From the NCBI GenBank assembly GCA_947631665.1, contig CANRMF010000008.1, positions 1 through 64,000 on the forward strand: a stretch of 64,000 nucleotides of DNA, in the 5' to 3' direction. The position numbers and the translations under genes were made by a program. Under the pieces are notes generated by a model, which did not search any database, was not told the origin of the DNA, and was given only the letters and a program-made list of their open reading frames with translations. Source of the DNA: an uncultured Lachnospiraceae bacterium (GTDB lineage Bacteria; Bacillota; Clostridia; Lachnospirales; Lachnospiraceae). Each line of letters begins with the position of its first letter. Within the stretch, counting starts at the first letter, position 1. Shown piece by piece: positions 53,535 through 62,920 of this stretch.

Positions 53535-54422
53535 ATGTCAAAGATTAGTGATTCTATCAGAAAAAGTTTTAAAGAAAATGACACCGTTCGGGATTCCGGT
53601 CTGGAAACGCCGGAAACAATTATGCGTTTCGACGATATCGCTTATGGAGCAGACCGGCGCTTTCAGATGTTGGACATTTACCGCCCGAAGGGCAGAGAGG
53701 GAGAACCGCTTCCGGTCATTGTCAGCGTGCATGGCGGCGGCTGGATTTACGGCGACAAAGAAACGTATCAGTATTATTGCATGGATTTGGCACAGCGCGG
53801 CTTTGCAGTCGTCAATTTTTCTTACCGGCTCGCTCCGGAATATCAATTTCCGGCGGCTCTGGAGGATACGGCAGCAGTGTTTTGCTGGATTGAGAAAAAC
53901 GCGGATACTTACGGACTGGATACCGGTAACCTGTTTGCGGTAGGCGACTCTGCAGGCGCGCATATTCTGGGACTGTTTACGGCGATGTGTACGAATCCCG
54001 AATATGCAGAAAATTATTCTTTTGCAACGCCGAAAAATATGCGGCTGAGCGCGATTGCCCTAAATTGCGGAGAATATGTGACGTCGACTGATGAAAAGGA
54101 AAACTATCTGATGAAGCTGTTTATCAAGGAAATGCTGCCGGAAAAAGGCTCTGAGCGCGAACTGAAGCTGCTCAATGTACCGGAGCAGATTACGGAGGAT
54201 TATGTACCTTGCTTTGTCATGACCTGCATTGACGACTTTCTGAAGGACAGTGCGCCTCTTGTCGTTCAAAAACTGACAGAGCGCGGAATCCCATTTGTAT
54301 ATCGCATGTATGGCGACAAACAGAATCGGCTCACACATGTATTTCACTGTAACATCAGACTTCCGGAGGCACGCAGATGCAATGACGAGGAATGTGCCTT
54401 TTTCAGAAGTTATATCAAATAA
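53535..54422 (+). CDS. Alpha/beta-hydrolase esterase (HSL/BD-FAE type)
   Basis: This 295-residue cytoplasmic esterase has the oxyanion motif HGGGW, the nucleophile GDSAGAH, and a histidine in the final THVFHC segment. The acid residue is near CIDDFL. This is the hormone-sensitive-lipase type. It lies 12 bases after polC and may be read through. Substrate unknown. Confidence 0.85.
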   Translation: MSKISDSIRKSFKENDTVRDSGLETPETIMRFDDIAYGADRRFQMLDIYRPKGREGEPLPVIVSVHGGGWIYGDKETYQYYCMDLAQRGFAVVNFSYRLAPEYQFPAALEDTAAVFCWIEKNADTYGLDTGNLFAVGDSAGAHILGLFTAMCTNPEYAENYSFATPKNMRLSAIALNCGEYVTSTDEKENYLMKLFIKEMLPEKGSERELKLLNVPEQITEDYVPCFVMTCIDDFLKDSAPLVVQKLTERGIPFVYRMYGDKQNRLTHVFHCNIRLPEARRCNDEECAFFRSYIK

Positions 54423-54535
54423 CAATTTTCAAAAGTGATATCAGATAAGAAAATAGACTTTTGCGCAAAATACGGATTATGCCAAGTCAGGTAAGATTGT
54501 GCCAAATCAGCAAAATTCCGTAGCGCGGAGGAAAT

Positions 54536-55222
54536 ATGAAGGAAATTACACAGCAGTTATTTGCGCTGCAGGATTTACAATATCGGGACTTTCATGCCGG
54601 ACTTATGCCGGATATTGATAAACAGAATATTATCGGTGTGCGAATGCCGGACATCAGAAAACTGGCAAAGCAGATTGTCGGGGAAGCGTATATAGACGAT
54701 TTTTTGAATACATTGCCTCACCGTTACTATGAGGAAAACAATCTGCACGCAGTATTACTCAGTTTAAAATATAAAGACATAGACACTCTGCTCGGGCAAA
54801 TTGAACTATTCCTGCCTTATGTCGATAACTGGGCGACCTGTGATATGATGTCGCCGAAAGGGTTCAAAAAGGACTTGGACAAGGTATATGGACATATCTG
54901 CCGGTGGCTTCAGTCCAATCAGACTTATACGGTGCGGTTTGCAATCGTGACACTGATGGGGTTTTATCTGAATGATGCGTTTTCGGAGGAAATGCCGCAA
55001 AAGGTGGCGTCGGTTTCCTCTGAGGAATATTATGTGAAAATGGCGGTCGCATGGTATTTCAGCACCGCGCTGGCAAAGCAGTATGATGCCGTTCTCCCTT
55101 ATATAGAGCGTCAAAGGCTGGATACATGGACGCACAATAAAGCCATTCAAAAAGCAATCGAGAGCAGAAGAATTACTCCGGAAAGAAAAGAATATCTGAA
55201 AAGCCTGAAAGTAAAATCTTGA
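54536..55222 (+). CDS. DNA alkylation repair (AlkD-like) glycosylase
   Basis: This 228-residue protein consists of HEAT-like helical repeats. Motifs near IGVRMPDIRKLAKQIV, NWATCDMMSPKGF and VRFAIVTLMGFYL match AlkD-type glycosylases, which remove bulky alkylated bases. The active-site Trp, Asp and Arg are compatible with NWATCDM. GGAGG precedes the ATG, and a terminator follows. Confidence 0.88.
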   Translation: MKEITQQLFALQDLQYRDFHAGLMPDIDKQNIIGVRMPDIRKLAKQIVGEAYIDDFLNTLPHRYYEENNLHAVLLSLKYKDIDTLLGQIELFLPYVDNWATCDMMSPKGFKKDLDKVYGHICRWLQSNQTYTVRFAIVTLMGFYLNDAFSEEMPQKVASVSSEEYYVKMAVAWYFSTALAKQYDAVLPYIERQRLDTWTHNKAIQKAIESRRITPERKEYLKSLKVKS

Positions 55223-55246
55223 GATTTTCATTGGGAAATTATAAAA

Positions 55247-55298
55247 GAAAGAGGACGTTCTCAAAAGCCGTTAAACTTTTGGAAACGTCCTCTTTTTC
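55247..55298. terminator. Bidirectional terminator
   Basis: AAAGAGGACGTT (55248-55259) pairs with AACGTCCTCTTT (55284-55295). Inner CAAAAG and CTTTTG extend the stem. It ends the AlkD gene and the convergent symporter gene. Confidence 0.85.
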
Positions 55299-55316
55299 TC
55301 ATAAAATGAAATGCAG

Positions 55317-56735
55317 TTACTTTTCTAATTTCTTCCGCTGAAAATATTCTTTGGTTTCTTTTGCAATAATACCGCTTAGCGCAAACAGGGCGATAATATT
55401 TGGAATTGCCATCAGACCGTTAAAGATGTCCGCAATCGTCCAGACAGCGGCAACAGTCATATAAGGGCCGATGAAGACCGCGAAAATGTAAAGCCACCGG
55501 TAAACGCTTACCGCCTTTTTGCTTCCGCCTGACAGATATTCCAGACAGCGCTCGCCGTAATAATCCCAGCCGAGAATGGTAGTAAAAGCAAAGAATACAA
55601 GGCACAGCATTAAGATGACTGACGCTACGGAACTTGGAAGGAAATACAATCCCTTCTGGAATGCGTCCGTAGTTACCTGAACGCCCTCTAAGGCTTTATT
55701 CTGCCAACTGCCCATCATCACGATGGAAAGTCCGGTCATGGTACAGATTACAATCGTGTCGATAAAAGTACCGGTCATAGTCACAAGACCCTGACGCACC
55801 GGCTCTTTTGTCTGTGCTGCCGCTGCTGCAATCGGAGCGGAACCAAGACCGGCTTCATTGGAAAAGATACCTCTGGCAACACCTTTTTGCATTGCAATCG
55901 CAATCGAAGCAAATGCGCCGCCGGCAATCGGACGAATACCAAACGCGCCCTCAAATATTTCAGCAAGGGCAGCCGGCAGTTTGTCCAGATTTGCAAAAAT
56001 CAGTACCAGTACGGATACAATATATAATATTGCCATAAATGGAACAATGACCTGAGATACGCTTGCAATACGTTTAATGCCGCCGATGATTACCAGACCG
56101 ACGCAGAGCGTCAGAATAATAGCGGTAATCACGACAGAAATAGAATAGTTGCTTCCGAAAAGTGAAACCGTATTTTCTTTGTTCGGATCAAAAAATCCCT
56201 GAACGGCGGAAGCAATGCCGTTGACCTGTGTGATGGTTCCGATACCGAGCAGACCGACGCAGGCGCCGAAAAATGCAAAGATTTTTGCGAGCCACTTCCA
56301 TTGGTGCCCCATACCGTTTTCTATGTAGTAAAACGGCCCGCCGAGCACATGTCCGTCTTTATCAATATGCCGGAACTTGATTGCAAGAAAGCCTTCCGCA
56401 TATTTTGTCGCCATACCGAAAAATGCGGCAACCCACATCCAAAAGAGTGCGCCCGGGCCTCCGGCAAGAATACCGATTGCGGTTGCAACCCCGACAATAT
56501 TCCCGGTGCCGATTGTGGCGGAGAGCGCAGTACATAATGCGCCAAAACTGCTTACCTCGCCGGTTCCGTCCGTTTCATTCTGAAACATATATTTCAGCGC
56601 TTTCGGAAGGTGAAATACCTGCAGTAGTCTCAGACGGATTGTGAGCCAGATACCGGCTGCTAAAATCAGTACAATCAGCGGAATTCCCCAGACGAGGTCA
56701 TCAACCGACTGCAAAAAATTTGTGATTGTTTCCAT
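55317..56735 (-). CDS. AGCS-family sodium:alanine symporter
   Basis: This 472-residue membrane protein has about eleven transmembrane helices. The signature GALCTALSATIGTGNIVGVA, SNEAGLGSAPIAAA and VNGIASAVQG fit the alanine or glycine sodium symporter (AGCS). ATG 56735 behind AGGAGG is preferred to the ATG five codons earlier. It is divergent from fruK. Confidence 0.95.
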   Translation of the reverse strand: METITNFLQSVDDLVWGIPLIVLILAAGIWLTIRLRLLQVFHLPKALKYMFQNETDGTGEVSSFGALCTALSATIGTGNIVGVATAIGILAGGPGALFWMWVAAFFGMATKYAEGFLAIKFRHIDKDGHVLGGPFYYIENGMGHQWKWLAKIFAFFGACVGLLGIGTITQVNGIASAVQGFFDPNKENTVSLFGSNYSISVVITAIILTLCVGLVIIGGIKRIASVSQVIVPFMAILYIVSVLVLIFANLDKLPAALAEIFEGAFGIRPIAGGAFASIAIAMQKGVARGIFSNEAGLGSAPIAAAAAQTKEPVRQGLVTMTGTFIDTIVICTMTGLSIVMMGSWQNKALEGVQVTTDAFQKGLYFLPSSVASVILMLCLVFFAFTTILGWDYYGERCLEYLSGGSKKAVSVYRWLYIFAVFIGPYMTVAAVWTIADIFNGLMAIPNIIALFALSGIIAKETKEYFQRKKLEK

Positions 56736-56956
56736 AATACCTCCTAACATCTTTTCTATTTCCCGTAGGACATTTTGGCTGAATACAAAAATCGGGAAAA
56801 ATCGTGTTCAGTCCTAATGGATAATTTACCATAGAATGGAAACATGGGCAATAAAAATTGTCGCAAAAAATATTCAAACTTATTGTAAATAGTGACAAAA
56901 AATGGTATTTTTATAGTAACAGATGTATAGATTGGAACGGAAGGAATTGAATAGTT

Positions 56957-57859
56957 ATGATATATACGGTGACATTTAATCCGGCGCTGGATTATACCCT
57001 TTGGGCGGACGGCATTTCCAAAGGAGGCGTAATCCGAATGGAAAAGCAGGAGATTTTCTGTGGCGGAAAAGGAATTAACGTATCATTGGTATTAAAAGAA
57101 CTCGGCTTTGAAAGCATTGCTTTGGGATTTGTGGCAGGCTTCACAGGACAGGAAGTGCTTCGCCGTCTTGACGAGGCGGGGATACAATCGGATTTTATCT
57201 GCCTGAAAAACGGATATACGAGAATTAACGTAAAAATCAAGTCTGAGCCGGAAGTGGACTTAAATGCGGCGGGGCCGGACATTGATGAGGAATCCCTGAA
57301 ACGTCTGTTTGAGCAGCTTTGCGCAATGAAAGACGGGGACTGCCTTGTTCTCGCGGGCTCCATTCCAAAGACGCTGCCGGACAATATCTATGAACAGATT
57401 ATGGAAAAACTTTCCGGAAAAGACATCAAAATTATTGTTGACGCGACGGGAAAACTGCTCGGCAATGTGTTAAAATACCGGCCGTTTCTGATTAAGCCGA
57501 ATAATTTTGAATTGGAAGAATTGGTTGGAAGAAAACTGCCGGACGATCAGGCGATTGCAGAAGCCGCAATGGAATTACAGCAAAAAGGGGCTGTCAATGT
57601 GCTTGTGTCACTGGGCGGCGACGGAGCCCTTTTGGTTGACGAATATGGAAAGATCAGCAGGATTGGCGTAGCGCCATGCGAAATGGTCAATTCTGTCGGC
57701 GCGGGAGATTCCATGGTGGCAGGATTTCTGGCGGGGTATCTGAAAACGGGGGATTATGCGTATGCGCTGAAACTCGGAACGGCGTCCGGCGGAGCTACGG
57801 CAAACTCCGAAGGACTGGCAAAACGGGAGCGTATCGAATCACTACTGAATCTGATTTAA
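56957..57859 (+). CDS. fruK: 1-phosphofructokinase
   Basis: This 300-residue PfkB-family kinase converts fructose 1-phosphate to fructose 1,6-bisphosphate. TVTFNPALDYTL starts the protein; GGKGINVSLVLKELG binds sugar and NSVGAGDSMVAGFLAG is the PfkB catalytic motif. GGAAGGAATTG precedes the ATG. fruA starts 23 bases later; no fruR is next to it. Confidence 0.96.
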   Translation: MIYTVTFNPALDYTLWADGISKGGVIRMEKQEIFCGGKGINVSLVLKELGFESIALGFVAGFTGQEVLRRLDEAGIQSDFICLKNGYTRINVKIKSEPEVDLNAAGPDIDEESLKRLFEQLCAMKDGDCLVLAGSIPKTLPDNIYEQIMEKLSGKDIKIIVDATGKLLGNVLKYRPFLIKPNNFELEELVGRKLPDDQAIAEAAMELQQKGAVNVLVSLGGDGALLVDEYGKISRIGVAPCEMVNSVGAGDSMVAGFLAGYLKTGDYAYALKLGTASGGATANSEGLAKRERIESLLNLI

Positions 57860-57882
57860 TTAAATATAAAGGAGGCTTTATT

Positions 57883-59838
57883 ATGAAAATTACAGATTTA
57901 TTATCCAACGAATCCATTTGTCTGGGAGCGTCACCTGCTTCACAGGCAGAGGTGATTGACACGCTGATATCTCTGCATGAGGCGGCGGGAAACATCTCCG
58001 ATGTCGGAGTGTACAAGGCAGCCATCTTAAAGCGTGAGAGCGAAGGTACAACGGCAGTCGGCGGAGGCATTGCTGTGCCGCACGCAAAATGCGATGCGGT
58101 AAAGACGCCGGGACTTTCCGCAGTTACCGTACCGGACGGCGTGGATTATCAGGCGCCGGACGGAGAGCCGGTAAAACTGTTATTTATGATTGCAGCGCCG
58201 ATGGACGGAAACCTTCATCTGGAAATTTTGTCCAGACTGGTGACGCTACTGATGGATCCGGAGTTTATTAGCGCATTGCTTGCGGCGGACTCCAAAGAAC
58301 AGTTCTTAAAGATTATTGATGAGGCAGAATCCGCAAAGTATCCGGAAGAAGCGGCTGTCACTGAAAAAGCCCCGAAGCAGGAGAGCAGTGCGGAATTTCG
58401 TGTTTTGGCAGTTACAGCCTGCCCGACGGGAATTGCGCATACTTATATGGCGGCAGAAGCGCTGGAAAAAGCCGGAAAAGAAATGGGCATTCCATTAAAA
58501 GCAGAAACGAACGGTTCCGGCGGGGCAAAAAATGTTCTGACCGAAAAGGAAATTGCGGAATGTGACGGCATTATTGTTGCGGCGGATAAAGATGTCGCAA
58601 TGGCGAGATTTGACGGAAAGCCTGTTATCCAGACGAAAGTGGCGGACGGTATCCACAAACCGCAGGAGTTGATTTCGCGGATTACAAGTGGAGATGCGCC
58701 TGTCTATCATCATACCGGCGGCGGGGCTTCTGAGAGCGTCAGCGCTGACGGCGAAAGCTTTGGCAGGAAAATATACAAGCAGTTAATGAACGGCGTATCC
58801 CATATGCTTCCGTTCGTTGTGGCAGGCGGTATTTTTATCGCGTTGGCATTTTTGATTGATACGATTGCAGGAAATGCAGGAACCGCAGATTTCGGTACGG
58901 TCAACGGCGTTGCCGCATTCTTTAAAAACATCGGCGGCGTTGCGTTTAATCTGATGGTGCCGATTCTTGCAGGATATATTGCATATGCGATTGCAGACAG
59001 ACCGGGACTGTTAGTCGGCATGGTCGGCGGATTTCTTGCAACCTCCGGAGCAACCTTTGCGGATCCGGCTGCTGTAAGCACGATTCCATCTGGATTTTTG
59101 GGCGGTATGCTTGCCGGCTTTGCAGGCGGATATCTGATGCTTCTGGTGGAAAGACTGTGTGACAAAATGCCGCAGTCTTTAGAAGGAATTAAACCGGTAC
59201 TGATTTATCCGCTGTCAGGTCTTGGCATTGTGTCTGTTATGATGTGTGCGGTTAATCCGATTATGGGCTGGCTGAACCAGTTGCTGGCAGACGGACTGAC
59301 TTATCTTGGCAACCAGCCGGGACTTGCCGTACTGCTCGGCTGTATCTTAGGCGGTATGATGGCGATTGATATGGGCGGCCCGTTCAACAAGGCAGCGTAC
59401 GTATTTGGTACGGCGGCACTGGCTTGGGAGGGCGCAGCGCAGACTGCAGGACAGGAAGCAATGGCGGCAGTTATGATTGGCGGTATGGTTCCTCCACTGG
59501 CGATTGCGCTTTCATCTACCTTCTTCCCGAAGAAGTGGACGCAGGAGGAGAGAAAGAATGGTCTTGTCAATTACATTATGGGATTATCCTTTATTACAGA
59601 GGGCGCGATTCCATATGCAGCGGCAGATCCGGCAAGAGTGATTCCTTCCTGTATCGTCGGTTCGGCAGTGGCAGGCGGATTGTCCATGTTATTTAAGTGT
59701 ACGCTTCCGGCGCCGCATGGCGGACTGTTTGTAATCGCAGTCGTAGGAAACTGGTATCTGTATCTTCTGGCATTGCTGGTTGGTTCGATTGTTTCCTGTC
59801 TGCTGTTAGCGTTGTTAAAGAAAAATAAAGCAGAGTAA
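57883..59838 (+). CDS. fruA: Fructose PTS transporter, EIIABC
   Basis: This 651-residue PTS permease has EIIA first (about 1-145), with the phospho-histidine at residue 67 in AVPHAKC. EIIB follows with Cys180 in TACPTGIAHTYMAAE, then a membrane EIIC domain (about 290-651) with hydrophobic helices and GGPFNKAAYVFG. It imports and phosphorylates fructose. The start behind AAAGGAGG at 57883 is clear, although the frame is open further left. It forms an operon with fruK. Confidence 0.96.
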   Translation: MKITDLLSNESICLGASPASQAEVIDTLISLHEAAGNISDVGVYKAAILKRESEGTTAVGGGIAVPHAKCDAVKTPGLSAVTVPDGVDYQAPDGEPVKLLFMIAAPMDGNLHLEILSRLVTLLMDPEFISALLAADSKEQFLKIIDEAESAKYPEEAAVTEKAPKQESSAEFRVLAVTACPTGIAHTYMAAEALEKAGKEMGIPLKAETNGSGGAKNVLTEKEIAECDGIIVAADKDVAMARFDGKPVIQTKVADGIHKPQELISRITSGDAPVYHHTGGGASESVSADGESFGRKIYKQLMNGVSHMLPFVVAGGIFIALAFLIDTIAGNAGTADFGTVNGVAAFFKNIGGVAFNLMVPILAGYIAYAIADRPGLLVGMVGGFLATSGATFADPAAVSTIPSGFLGGMLAGFAGGYLMLLVERLCDKMPQSLEGIKPVLIYPLSGLGIVSVMMCAVNPIMGWLNQLLADGLTYLGNQPGLAVLLGCILGGMMAIDMGGPFNKAAYVFGTAALAWEGAAQTAGQEAMAAVMIGGMVPPLAIALSSTFFPKKWTQEERKNGLVNYIMGLSFITEGAIPYAAADPARVIPSCIVGSAVAGGLSMLFKCTLPAPHGGLFVIAVVGNWYLYLLALLVGSIVSCLLLALLKKNKAE

Positions 59839-59885
59839 GACTTGAAAAAAATACTTATTTCTATTATAAATAATATTTGAAAATG

Positions 59886-59923
59886 ATATCCCCCTTTTAT
59901 TTTCACTGGAAGGGGGATATTTA
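59886..59923 (+). terminator. Terminator of the fructose operon
   Basis: ATATCCCCCTT (59886-59896) pairs perfectly with AAGGGGGATAT (59910-59920), followed by TTT. Confidence 0.85.
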
Positions 59924-60028
59924 TGCCTGAAATTTAGTAAAATATAACTTCTTTTTACTTTAAATTTATATCAAATTGATTTTATATTTTATTAAGGAAT
60001 GAATTAAACGAGACAGGAGGAGATTATT

Positions 60029-61633
60029 TTGAAGAAGAATTTCATTGGAAAAATCTGTTGGTGTTTAAGTATCATGCTGACGGTAATGTGCTTTTACAGT
60101 CCGGTACAGGCGGCCGATTCACCGGATACACCGGAAAAGGAGAGCATTATTCACATATTATTTATTGGAAACAGTTCGACGTATTATAACAGTATGCCGA
60201 AAATTGTCGAGGGATTGGCAAATGCAAATGGAATCCCGACAGAGGTTTCATCTATTACGGCTGGCAATTATAAATTAACGCAGTTTGCGGATACTACAAA
60301 TGCTTACCATAAGCAGATTGCCGAAACGTTAAAAAAGGAAAAATGGGATTATGTCGTTTTGCAGGATCACAGGGAGTCTGTAATTCAATCGCTCTCCGAG
60401 AGTGAAAAGGCGGTGACTTCGTTAAAGAAAATGATTGACGAAGCCGGCGCGCAGACCATTTTATATGAAACGCAGGCAGACTTGAATGGCCGCGATTTTA
60501 AAATTGATGATATTTCGGTATTTTTGGAACAGGAACAAATACAGTATCTTTTAAACCGGAATTATTATGAACTCAGTAATAAATTAAATGTCGCTCTTTC
60601 CCCTGCGGGAATGAATTATGTCAGATGTATGCAGGTTTATCCGGAAATCAATCTGTATTATACGGATTTCCAGCACCCGTCTTTGGCGGGAAGTTATCTG
60701 GCAGCGTGCAGTCTTTATGAGACAATTTTTGACGACAGCGTTTATGAAAATGAATTTGTGCCGGGAAGCGAACTCGATGAGGAAGGCCTGCTGAAAGGGC
60801 TTGAACTTGAAGAAGCGCAGAAAATTCAGGCGGTGGCTGACGAAAGATTAAGTATCAAGGAAAAGACGCAGACGATTGTCAAGGGATTTACCGGAAAAAT
60901 TACCGTAGAGCGCAAGACTTCCGAAAATAATTTATTATATGAAGAAATCGGAAGCCGGGTAAGATATTTAAGCCTGAACGACCGCGTTGTATCCGTCAAC
61001 CAGAATACAGGAAAAATTACTGCATTAAAGCCCGGAGAAACGATGATTATGGCTCTGACGGACAGTGGGGTGATGGCGTTAAGCTCCGTCAGCGTAACGC
61101 AGCCGGCGACGTCCATTTCCATTGAGGAGAAAAATGGAATTAAGTTGTATCGGGGCGATAAGTTGAGTTTTACGGTTTCACTTGCACCGATTGATTCGAC
61201 AGATTCCATTCAATGGACAAGCAGCGACCCGAAGATTGTAAGTGTTTCCGCCAGCGGAGAAATTACGGCGAAAAAGATTGGAACCGCAAAAATCACAGCG
61301 GAAACGGACAGCGGCATTAAAGAAACAAGGACTGTTTATGTCCGGTTGAAGGCTGTGACAAAGGTCAAAGCAAAAAAAGTCAAGACGAGTCAAAAGAAAA
61401 AAGCGAGCGTCAAGATTACATGGAAAAAGAATTCAGCGGCGGTTGTGTATTATGTATACCGGAGAGTGAAGGGAAGTTCCAAGTATAAAAAAATTGCAAA
61501 TGCGTATTCTGCAAAATATACAGATAAAAACAGGGTAAAAGGGAAAACCTATTACTATAAAATACGCGCGGTGTATTCTATTACCAAATGTAACAGTTTA
61601 AAATCGGCGTATGCAAAAATTACCGTAAAGTAA
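60029..61633 (+). CDS. Exported SGNH-like protein with Ig-like and Fn3-like tail
   Basis: This 534-residue exported protein begins at TTG 60029, behind AGGAGGAG. A signal peptide (about 1-28, ending VQAA) precedes an SGNH/DUF4886-type hydrolase domain. Its GDS-like block is LFIGNSSTYYNS, followed by VVLQDHRES, and the catalytic DxxH-like motif is DFQHPSLAGSYLAA. A Big_2 domain (about 340-435) and a lysine-rich Fn3-like C-terminal domain follow. It probably deacetylates or cleaves a surface carbohydrate ester, which is inference. No anchor is seen. Confidence 0.78.
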   Translation: MKKNFIGKICWCLSIMLTVMCFYSPVQAADSPDTPEKESIIHILFIGNSSTYYNSMPKIVEGLANANGIPTEVSSITAGNYKLTQFADTTNAYHKQIAETLKKEKWDYVVLQDHRESVIQSLSESEKAVTSLKKMIDEAGAQTILYETQADLNGRDFKIDDISVFLEQEQIQYLLNRNYYELSNKLNVALSPAGMNYVRCMQVYPEINLYYTDFQHPSLAGSYLAACSLYETIFDDSVYENEFVPGSELDEEGLLKGLELEEAQKIQAVADERLSIKEKTQTIVKGFTGKITVERKTSENNLLYEEIGSRVRYLSLNDRVVSVNQNTGKITALKPGETMIMALTDSGVMALSSVSVTQPATSISIEEKNGIKLYRGDKLSFTVSLAPIDSTDSIQWTSSDPKIVSVSASGEITAKKIGTAKITAETDSGIKETRTVYVRLKAVTKVKAKKVKTSQKKKASVKITWKKNSAAVVYYVYRRVKGSSKYKKIANAYSAKYTDKNRVKGKTYYYKIRAVYSITKCNSLKSAYAKITVK

Positions 61634-61763
61634 TAAATCAGACATAAAAATACAAATTTACGGTGAAAGAGGGGGTTTTTACAAATTTTTATCACAATTC
61701 TATGCTACTTTCTACGAGGATATAACGAAAAAGTTATAAATGTTATTACTTTTTAACATTGTT

Positions 61764-61792
61764 TTGACAATCGTTCATAGTTATGATAATAT
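61764..61792 (+). promoter_or_regulatory. Promoter of the ABC importer operon
   Basis: TTGACA (61764-61769) and TAATAT (61787-61792) are separated by 17 bases. No riboswitch fold was recognised between 61634 and 61848. Confidence 0.55.
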
Positions 61793-61848
61793 CGAGTTCG
61801 ACATTTGACGAATTCTTTATTATAAATAAAAATTTAGGAGAGGTAAAA

Positions 61849-62838
61849 ATGAGTATCATGAAGAAATTTGCAGCATTATTGTTAGTTGCAGCGATGGCGA
61901 CATGCGTATTTACAGCATGTGGAAGTAAGGAAGCAGAAGACACAGACAAGAAAGCAGAAATTACGATTGCGTATCAGCCGAGTATCGGATATGCGCCGCT
62001 GCTTGTAATGAAAGAAAAAGGTCTGATTGAAAAAGCTTATGACGGCGAAATTAAAGTAAACTGGAAAGAAATGAACAACGGTTCTGAAATAACGGAAGCC
62101 CTGACGGCAGGTTCTTTAGATGTAGGCTGCGTCGGCGTTCCGGTTGCAGTAACCGGCATTAAGGCGGGAAGCCCATACAGAATTGCTTTTGGCATTTCAG
62201 CACAGCCTTATGCAATCCAAACAAACAACCCGGATATTAAATCTTTAAATGATATCACAGAGAAGGATCAGATTGGTATCACAAATATCAACAGCCAGCC
62301 GCATATTCTTTTAGCAATGTGGGCAAAAAATGAACTGGGCGACGCACATGCGCTTGATAATAACTTAACGGTATTAAGTAATCCGGACGGATATTCATCT
62401 ATCGTATCTGGCGCAGTTTCCTGCCATATGGTAATTTCACCATTCAATTTCATGGAAACAGCCAGCAAAGAAAAAGCAATCCATGAGATTCCGGTAGACA
62501 ACAGCGTATGGGCAGACGATAATACGGCGTTGGTTGCAATAGCAACACAGAGCTTGAAGAACGACAGACCGGAAGTATACGAAGCACTGATTAAGGCTGC
62601 TGATGATGCAGATCAGTACATCGCAGACCAGCCGGAAGAAGTAGCGAAAATACTTGCGAAAGATTATGACGCTTCCGACGAGGAAATTTTATCTTGGATG
62701 CAGGATTCCAGATCTTCTTATGAGACTTCCATCAAAGGCGTAATGCAGATGGCAAAATTCATGGAAGATGAAGGCTTTATTGAAGAAGCGCCAAAGAATG
62801 TTGATGAAATTGTTTATGACAATGTAAAAGGAGAGTAA
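61849..62838 (+). CDS. ABC transporter substrate-binding lipoprotein (NMT1/SsuA-like)
   Basis: This 329-residue lipoprotein has a lipobox FTAC with Cys at about residue 25. ITIAYQPSIGYAPLLVMKEK, EALTAGSLDVGCVG and a C-terminal domain match periplasmic-binding proteins for sulfonate, nitrate or thiamine precursors. The substrate cannot be read. ATG 61849 behind GGAGAGG is chosen over the upstream open frame. Confidence 0.88.
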   Translation: MSIMKKFAALLLVAAMATCVFTACGSKEAEDTDKKAEITIAYQPSIGYAPLLVMKEKGLIEKAYDGEIKVNWKEMNNGSEITEALTAGSLDVGCVGVPVAVTGIKAGSPYRIAFGISAQPYAIQTNNPDIKSLNDITEKDQIGITNINSQPHILLAMWAKNELGDAHALDNNLTVLSNPDGYSSIVSGAVSCHMVISPFNFMETASKEKAIHEIPVDNSVWADDNTALVAIATQSLKNDRPEVYEALIKAADDADQYIADQPEEVAKILAKDYDASDEEILSWMQDSRSSYETSIKGVMQMAKFMEDEGFIEEAPKNVDEIVYDNVKGE

Positions 62839-62861
62839 TTAAATTACAAAGTCAATATTTT

Positions 62862-62890
62862 AGAAAAGATCCTTCAGGGGTCTTTTCTAT
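62862..62890 (+). terminator. Intercistronic hairpin
   Basis: AGAAAAGATCC (62862-62872) pairs with GGGTCTTTTCT (62878-62888, one G-U pair) around TTCAG. It lies between the lipoprotein and permease genes and may lower downstream expression relative to the binding protein. Confidence 0.6.
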
Positions 62891-62920
62891 GCGTTTAAAG
62901 ATAATACAAGGAGAGGTAAT

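Noticed and set aside
57676-57882. 69-codon N-terminal extension of fruA
   Set aside because: It overlaps the end of fruK, and a strong ribosome site stands before ATG 57883, where the EIIA domain begins.
61634-61848. Riboswitch before the importer
   Set aside because: A short TATAAC/GTTATA hairpin is present, but no known riboswitch core was recognised.
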